A stretch of 64,000 nucleotides of DNA from BOG-908 sp964242595 (GTDB lineage Bacteria > Pseudomonadota > Alphaproteobacteria > Acetobacterales > Acetobacteraceae): the NCBI GenBank assembly GCA_964242595.1, contig CAXTBC010000003.1:46210-110209 (forward strand). The letters are read 5' to 3'. This document shows positions 59,118-64,000 of the stretch, piece by piece. Every line of letters starts with the position of its first letter. The stretch's first letter is position 1. Both the position numbers and the translations under genes were made by a program. Below the pieces are notes generated by a model. It was not told the origin of the DNA, did no database searches, and saw nothing but the letters and a program-made list of their open reading frames with translations.

Positions 59118-61676
59118 ATGCTGCTGCTGACGTGGCACGGAACGGTGGTGTGCCTGCGGGAGGCAGGCGGCGGGCTCGTGCACCTGCCGCCCGGCCAGGC
59201 CGGGCCCAGCGCGGCGCTGCTGGACCTGGCCGTGCCCGCCACGCCGCCGGCAGCGCCGCATCGCGCGGACACCTCCCTGGGCCCGCTCACCGTGCATCCC
59301 GGCCCGACCGGACGCGGCGTGGCGCTCTCCCGGTTTGGCCGCTTCCTGTGCGCCGACGCCAACCTTGCCGAGATGGCGTTCGACCGCGACGCGGCGAACC
59401 TGTGGGAGACGTTCCTCCCGCTGACCGCTCAGGACCTCGCCGATCTGGAATACATCCTGGGCCACAGGTGGATCGACTTGCCCACCCGCCAGGTGACCCT
59501 CCGGCGCACCATCCGCCTGGCCTCCGAGTTCCGCCTGGTACTGGGCGCCAACGAGGTGGACCTTGCCGCCCGCCTGCCGTTCCGCCCGCAACTCCCGCAA
59601 GGCATGCCCTACGCCCCGCCGCAAAGGCTGCGCCTGGAAGCCGTGGTCGGCGCGCCCGACCTGGTATCCGCCCAGCCTGACGGCAGCGCCCTGCTGCCCG
59701 CCGCCGGCCTGACTGCGCGGGCTAATGTGTCCGCCCGCGTCATGGCGCTGGCCGCCCACCGCACGCTACGCGGCCTGGAGCCGGAGCCCGAGGAACTGGA
59801 CCGCGACGTCGCGTTCCTGCTGGCGAATGGCGGGCCTGCCGCCCTGTCCGACTTGCTGGAGACGCTGAGCCCGGCGGCGCAGCCGGGCTGGGCCGAGCCG
59901 CTGCCCGACCCGGACATCACCTGTCCCGTCATTAGCCTGGGCACCCAGTGCCTGACCGCCTGCGTGTTGCGTCGCGCCGGCATCAGCCAGGTGCCCATGC
60001 CGTTCGATTGGCTCAGGTCCTCTCCAGCGCTCGTCCGTCACGTCCTGGAGGACGACTTCGCGATGCTGATGGACCCGGCCCAGCACGAGAGCCTGACGGG
60101 GCAGGGGGGCTACCGCGAACCGGCGGCCGGCGCCACGCACGCGGGCTATCTGGCCCTGCTCGGCATCGGCCGGGTGTTCAACCACCACGACCCGACCCGG
60201 CCGGCCGATGCACGCTACCTGCAAGCCTGCATCGACCGGTTCCGCGACGTGGCGGCCTCCGACACCTCGAAGATCTTCGTCCAGGTGGTCGACGCCGGCA
60301 CGAAGTCGGCAACCGACTTCCTCGCCACCGCGGCCGTCCTGGACCGCATCACCCCGAACGCCGTGTTCGTGCAGGTGAGCCTGGAGGCGGCCGACCGCCG
60401 GCGCGCGGTGCCGTTGCTGGCCCTGGCCACGCGCCAGGGCGCCCACGTGCACTACCGGATGAGCCCGATCTCGACCGCCTCGGGCGAGGATTTCCGCAGC
60501 CGTGCGGACCGCGACTTCCTGGCCGCGATCATCAGGGCGCACGCCGTGCGGCCTGTCACGGCCGCAGCCACGGCCCGTCTCAGCCGGATCAGGCTGTCCG
60601 AGGCGATCCTGCAGTTCGGCCGCGGCCCACCGCCGGCCGAAGTGGAGGCGGGCAGGACAATGCTGCAGATGGGCAACGACGGACTGCAAAGTTTCCTGCG
60701 AAGCCTTTTGCTGCCCGAGCGCGCCAGGTTCGTCGCCTACGACCGGCGCAGCGTCGATGCCAACGTGAGTGCGGACACGGCGCTGATCGAGATTGGTGGC
60801 GGCGGCATCACCGCCGGCATCGACCTGACAGGCCGCGACCTCTGGATGCTGATGCAGCGGCTGCTGCCGGTCCTGTTCCTCATCGAGGAGATGCGGCTGC
60901 TGGCCGACATCACGCCCGCGCCGTTCCTCGTCGAGGCCGGCGATGCGGCCTACCGGGCCGACTCGGTCGGTTTCTGCTCCAATAATCCTGCCGCGTGCCT
61001 GATCCCCGACTCCGAGTTCGTGGCCACTGCCGGCTACGAGGCGGAGCGCCAGCTTGCCGGGCAGATGGCAACCCTGTGGGCAGACCGCCGGCGCATCGTG
61101 TTCTGGCGCGGTGCCACTACCGGTATCGTGCGCCGTGACCCGCCCGCTGGCATGTCAGATGATTTCACCTGGCTTCAACGGCTCGACATGGTGCAGCGCG
61201 CCCGCCGCTCGCCCCACGCCCGCCTCTACGATGTCGGCATTTCGAATATCGTCCAGCTCAGGGAGGATATCGGGCTGGCCGCGCGCATCGAGGCCGCAGA
61301 CCTGATGCGGCCTCGTGCCCATCGTTCCGCGTTCTTAGAATGTCGCGCAATCCTGGTGGTCGACGGCAACACCAACGCATGGAGCGCACTGTTCTGCGCC
61401 CTGCTCAGTGGCGCCTGCGTCATCAAGGTGGAGTCCGAACGCGGCTTTCGTCAGTGGTACTACGACCGCCTGGAACCCTGGATCCATTTCGTGCCCGTGC
61501 TGTCCGATTTGTCGGACATGGACGACGTGGTGGCCTGGGTGATGAGCCACGACGAGGACGCCCAGGCGATCGGCCAGGCCGGGCGCGCGCTGGCCGAAGG
61601 GATGACCTTCGAATCAGAGATCGGGCTGGCAGCAAAGAGGATGCAGGACTGGCTCGGCAGCCGAGGTGAGTGTTGA
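59118..61676 (+). CDS. DUF1796-like papain-fold and GT90/CAP10 glycosyltransferase fusion protein
   Basis: 852 residues, no signal peptide or membrane segment. Residues 1 to about 260 are an unrecognised N-terminal region. Residues about 268-500 resemble DUF1796 putative papain-like cysteine peptidases: ISLGTQCLTACVLRRAGI, MPFDWLRSSPALVRHVLEDDF, then FNHHD and SKIFVQVVD. Residues about 590-850 resemble the CAP10/GT90 glycosyltransferase domain: LIPDSEF, IVFWRGATTG, HRSAFLECRAILVVDG, SGACVIKVES, LEPWIHFVPVLSDLSDMDDVV. A glycan-modifying role is inferred. It stands alone between family B repeats. GAGAGGTAAGGCG precedes the ATG. Confidence 0.8.
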   Translation: MLLLTWHGTVVCLREAGGGLVHLPPGQAGPSAALLDLAVPATPPAAPHRADTSLGPLTVHPGPTGRGVALSRFGRFLCADANLAEMAFDRDAANLWETFLPLTAQDLADLEYILGHRWIDLPTRQVTLRRTIRLASEFRLVLGANEVDLAARLPFRPQLPQGMPYAPPQRLRLEAVVGAPDLVSAQPDGSALLPAAGLTARANVSARVMALAAHRTLRGLEPEPEELDRDVAFLLANGGPAALSDLLETLSPAAQPGWAEPLPDPDITCPVISLGTQCLTACVLRRAGISQVPMPFDWLRSSPALVRHVLEDDFAMLMDPAQHESLTGQGGYREPAAGATHAGYLALLGIGRVFNHHDPTRPADARYLQACIDRFRDVAASDTSKIFVQVVDAGTKSATDFLATAAVLDRITPNAVFVQVSLEAADRRRAVPLLALATRQGAHVHYRMSPISTASGEDFRSRADRDFLAAIIRAHAVRPVTAAATARLSRIRLSEAILQFGRGPPPAEVEAGRTMLQMGNDGLQSFLRSLLLPERARFVAYDRRSVDANVSADTALIEIGGGGITAGIDLTGRDLWMLMQRLLPVLFLIEEMRLLADITPAPFLVEAGDAAYRADSVGFCSNNPAACLIPDSEFVATAGYEAERQLAGQMATLWADRRRIVFWRGATTGIVRRDPPAGMSDDFTWLQRLDMVQRARRSPHARLYDVGISNIVQLREDIGLAARIEAADLMRPRAHRSAFLECRAILVVDGNTNAWSALFCALLSGACVIKVESERGFRQWYYDRLEPWIHFVPVLSDLSDMDDVVAWVMSHDEDAQAIGQAGRALAEGMTFESEIGLAAKRMQDWLGSRGEC

Positions 61677-61681
61677 CCCGT

Positions 61682-61828
61682 CAGCAAGCATGGGGCTCTG
61701 CCCGAACTCCGTGGTGCGTAGCACGGATCCGCGCGACGAAGCCTCGGGACTGCAGACCTCCATTTACCAAGAATCTGTTACGAACAGGTTCTAATACCAA
61801 TCGCCTGAAAGTTTAACCCTTTAAGAAG
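61682..61828 (+). repeat. Family B dispersed repeat, copy 5
   Basis: Starts six bases after the GT90 stop: CAGCAAGCATGGGGCTCTGCCC, a GCGTAGCACGGATCCGCGCG segment, then ATCTGTTACGAACAGGTTC. A TAATACCAATCGCC...AAAGTTTAACC linker joins it to the next copy. Confidence 0.85.
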
Positions 61829-61831
61829 GCC

Positions 61832-62112
61832 AGGGGCTCTGCCCCTGGACCCCGCTAAGGACAAGTCCTTAGAGTCCGTTTGAAAACTCACACAAGCTGC
61901 CTGGGGAGCGCCGAAGTCCGACGAAAGCGGTAACTACATACCACAATTCAGGCTGAATTCACCTTCTACCGGCAAAGGATCGAGCGACTCGGGGCTTTGG
62001 ATACGAGTCTCCAAACAGCCTCTTAGACCTGTTTGCAAGACATCCCAAACAAACGGAGGTCTGGGGCCTCGAGGCCCCAGCGGGGTTTGGGGCAGAGCCG
62101 CTGGCCTTCGGG
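61832..62112 (-). repeat. Family B dispersed repeat, copy 6 (inverted, with insert)
   Basis: Inverted copy: GGCCAGGGGCTCTGCCCCTGG, ACCCCGCTAAGGACAAGTCC, then about 100 bases not seen in other copies, then GGTCTGGGGCCTCGAGGCCCCAG and CGGGGTTTGGGGCAGAGCC. It fills the gap before the kinase gene. No gene is supported in 61677-62178. Confidence 0.8.
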
Positions 62113-62128
62113 AAGAGGCGCACTGGCG

Positions 62129-62139
62129 CCCCCCCCCCC
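62129..62139. repeat. Run of eleven C before the sensor kinase gene
   Basis: A homopolymer of 11 C (62129-62139) lies 39 bases before the proposed ATG of the ChvG-like kinase. Such runs are prone to slippage, though assembly error is also possible. Confidence 0.75.
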
Positions 62140-62178
62140 TTGGCCGTCTCACTGAAAACAGCCCATACTTTCCCCCAC

Positions 62179-63810
62179 ATGCCCGACCGCCCGAAACGCC
62201 GCGCCAGGTGGGTCTCTCCCCTTATGGCCCGGGTCCTGCTCGTCAACTTCGTCCCGCTCGCGCTGCTGCTCGGCGCCGTGCTCTACCTCGACGCCTACCA
62301 GGACGGCCTGCTGGAAGCCGAGGTCGCCGCCTTGCGCGAACAGGCCCGCATCTATGCCGGCGCCCTGGGCGAGTCCGCCGTTCGCGTCGCCGATCCCAAC
62401 AATCCCGTGCTGGTGCCGGACCTCGCGCGCCCGCTGTTGCGCCGGCTTACCGACCCCACGCCCAACGCGGGTGCGAAGATCTACGCACCGGACGGTACCC
62501 TGATCGCCGACAGCCGGGTGCGCCTGGGGACGGGCGGCGGCGCCAGCAGCCAGAAGCTGCCGCCCTCGCCGGACCGAAGCCCGGCCACCGGCCGCCTGGC
62601 CCGGCTGTACGACGGCGTGCTTGCTTTGCTGCCGCACACGCGGGCCACCACCGTGGAGCTCAGCCCTAACGCGCCAGGGGCAGACTGGCAGCCGGACGTG
62701 CGCGAGGAGCTGCGCCTGACCAGCAGCGACGACAGCCACGAGATGCCCCCCAACATCCGCCGCACGCGCGACAACCGGCTGCTCGTCACAGTGGCCGAGC
62801 CGGTGGAGCGCAACCACCACACCGTCGGCATCGTGCTGCTGACGCGCGACGCCATCGAGGTGGACAACTCGCTGTTCGCCGTCCGCGTCTCCATCCTGGG
62901 CCTGTTCTTCGGCGCTCTGATCCTGACCGTGCTGCTGTCCTGGTACCTCTCCCTCACGCTCGCCCGCCCTATCCTTCGCCTGGCCGACGCGGCGCGCGAC
63001 ATGCGGGAGGGCCACGGCCGCACCGGTGCGGTGCCGGCCGCCGTGCTGCGCCGGCGCGACGAGATCGGCGAGCTGGGCCAGGCACTCTCGGCCTCGGCCA
63101 CCGCGCTATGGGGACGCATGGACGCCATCGAGCGCTTCGCCGCCGACGTGGCCCACGAGATCAAGAACCCGCTCAGCTCCATCCGCAGCGCCATCGACAC
63201 GCTCAAGCGCGTCAGCGAGCCGCCCAAGCAGGCCCGCCTGCTCGCCATCATCCAGGAGGACGTGGTGCGACTGGACCGCCTGATCAGCGACATCAGCGAC
63301 GCCAGCCGCGTGGACGCCGAGCTGTCCCGCACCGCGACCGAGCCGGTGGACGTGGGCCCCATCATCAGCACGCTGGGCGAGATCGCCGACGCCACCCGTG
63401 CCGACGGCGACGCGCACCTCAACGTGGACCTGCCTGCCACCCCGCTGGTGGTCCTGGCGGTGGAGGGCCGCCTGGTGCAGGTGCTGCGCAACCTGATCGG
63501 CAACGCGCAGAGTTTCTCGCCGGCCGGCGGCACCATCCGGCTGCGCGGGCGCGAGACGGGCGGCATGGTTGAGCTGTCGGTGGAAGACGAGGGCCCGGGC
63601 ATCCCGGACAGCAACCTCGAACACGTGTTCGACCGCTTCTACTCGGAGCGCCCGGCCGGCGAGAAGTTCGGCCGCCACTCCGGGCTGGGCCTGTCGATTA
63701 GCCGGCAGATCGTCGAGGCGCTGCAGGGGCGGATCAGTGCGGAGAACCGGCGCGGGGCGGATGGGCGGGTGCTGGGGGCAAGGTTCGTGGTAAGGCTGCC
63801 CAAGGCTTGA
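62179..63810 (+). CDS. ChvG-like sensor histidine kinase
   Basis: 543 residues from ATG 62179 (MPDRPKRRARW); a TTG at 62140 would add 13. Two membrane helices (VLLVNFVPLALLLGAVLYLD and ILGLFFGALILTVLLSWYLS) enclose a periplasmic sensor of about 200 residues, followed by HAMP. The kinase core has the H-box FAADVAHEIKNPLSS (His about 326), NLIGNAQSFSP, DEGPGIPDS, FDRFYSERP and SGLGLSIS. It resembles ChvG/ExoS of alphaproteobacteria, which sense acidity and envelope state with ChvI. No response regulator is adjacent upstream. Confidence 0.9.
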   Translation: MPDRPKRRARWVSPLMARVLLVNFVPLALLLGAVLYLDAYQDGLLEAEVAALREQARIYAGALGESAVRVADPNNPVLVPDLARPLLRRLTDPTPNAGAKIYAPDGTLIADSRVRLGTGGGASSQKLPPSPDRSPATGRLARLYDGVLALLPHTRATTVELSPNAPGADWQPDVREELRLTSSDDSHEMPPNIRRTRDNRLLVTVAEPVERNHHTVGIVLLTRDAIEVDNSLFAVRVSILGLFFGALILTVLLSWYLSLTLARPILRLADAARDMREGHGRTGAVPAAVLRRRDEIGELGQALSASATALWGRMDAIERFAADVAHEIKNPLSSIRSAIDTLKRVSEPPKQARLLAIIQEDVVRLDRLISDISDASRVDAELSRTATEPVDVGPIISTLGEIADATRADGDAHLNVDLPATPLVVLAVEGRLVQVLRNLIGNAQSFSPAGGTIRLRGRETGGMVELSVEDEGPGIPDSNLEHVFDRFYSERPAGEKFGRHSGLGLSISRQIVEALQGRISAENRRGADGRVLGARFVVRLPKA

Positions 63811-63838
63811 GAAGATACGGTTCTTTGAGAACCTGTCG

Positions 63839-63980
63839 GCAAGAATGGGGCTCTGCCCCCACACCCGGTCGTGCGCAGCATGCATTCGCGTGACGGGCCT
63901 CGAGGCCCCAGACCCCCAATCTGTTCAGAGTGCCTAACGAACAAGTTGTAATACTAACGGCCGTAAACTTTGACCTATAG
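63839..63980 (+). repeat. Family B dispersed repeat, copy 7
   Basis: Begins about 28 bases after the kinase stop: GGCAAGAATGGGGCTCTGCCCCC, GCGCAGCATGCATTCGCG, GGCCTCGAGGCCCCAGACCC. The linker TAATACTAACGGCC...AAACTTTGACC follows. Confidence 0.85.
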
Positions 63981-63981
63981 A

Positions 63982-64000
63982 CAAGCATGGGGCTCTGCCC
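63982..64000 (+). repeat. Family B dispersed repeat, copy 8 (cut by window end)
   Basis: CAAGCATGGGGCTCTGCCC at the window edge is the exact left end of family B, joined to copy 7 by the TAATAC linker, so the copies are in tandem. Confidence 0.8.

Noticed and set aside
59766..60689. 307-codon minus-strand frame inside the GT90 fusion gene
   Set aside because: Shadow of the 852-codon plus-strand gene; no conserved motif.
1..64000. CRISPR array, prophage, insertion sequence or toxin-antitoxin locus
   Set aside because: No regularly spaced direct repeats, transposase or integrase motifs, phage genes or paired small toxin/antitoxin genes were found. The dispersed repeats have no coding capacity.

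Overview
The window is a dense, very GC-rich chromosomal segment of a Gram-negative alphaproteobacterium, most likely an Acetobacteraceae. The reasons are the gene order rpsB-tsf-pyrH-frr-uppS-cdsA-dxr-rseP-bamA-ompH-lpxD-fabZ-lpxA with lpxI, the rrf2-sufB-sufC start of a SUF operon, a ChvG-type sensor kinase and the overall codon use. No database search was possible, so the family name is inference. Nothing in the window looks like a prophage, transposase, integrase, CRISPR array, rRNA operon or replication origin.

Layout. 0-2.6 kb: SUF iron-sulfur assembly (sufC cut by the window edge, sufB, Rrf2 regulator). 2.8-7.7 kb: small secreted proteins, a transglycosylase, an orphan GspG-like pseudopilin, a degenerate gamma-glutamyltransferase-like protein, an ABM-domain monooxygenase and a ScsC/DsbA-like thiol oxidoreductase. 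7.6-12 kb: a transketolase-like gene that has lost its catalytic motifs, then gap and pgk. 12-18 kb: Coq7, DsbB, a YXWGXW-type protein, a DUF1501/DUF1800 pair and a photolyase-like FAD domain. 18-26.5 kb: a stand-alone EF-G, YccF, a DUF1045-phnM pair, tRNA-Asn and tRNA-Leu, a secreted phosphoesterase and a periplasmic binding protein. 27-36 kb: bioB/bioA, Lrp regulator, trxB, LysR regulator, a lipoprotein, FrnE-like and GST-like proteins, a broken membrane-protein gene and an Old Yellow Enzyme. 36.6-41.3 kb: aspartic protease, ycjF-ycjX-gloA, lpxI. 42-56 kb: the large minus-strand translation/envelope cluster, which links translation factors, undecaprenyl and isoprenoid synthesis, CDP-diacylglycerol, outer-membrane protein assembly and lipid A. 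56-64 kb: a secreted protein, CsbD-like protein, enolase, a large three-part protein joining a DUF1796 papain-like domain to a GT90/CAP10 glycosyltransferase, and a ChvG-like histidine kinase.

The most striking non-coding feature is two dispersed intergenic repeat families. Family A (about 21 full or partial copies, usually 130-150 bp) has two AT-rich hairpin arms, of the CTTCTT...AAGAAG and GTTCTT...AAGAAC types, around a GC-rich variable core. It nearly always starts within a few bases of a stop codon. Family B (about 9 full or partial copies, 130-290 bp when complete) is GC-rich, with palindromic modules built on GGGGCTCTGCCCC and GGGGCCT-AGGCCCC. Together they fill most long intergenic gaps, including gaps inside normally co-transcribed essential operons. 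Only one ordinary intrinsic terminator was recognised (57087-57119). The repeats, the GT90 fusion gene flanked by inward-facing B repeats, and two apparent pseudoenzymes are the best candidates for follow-up.
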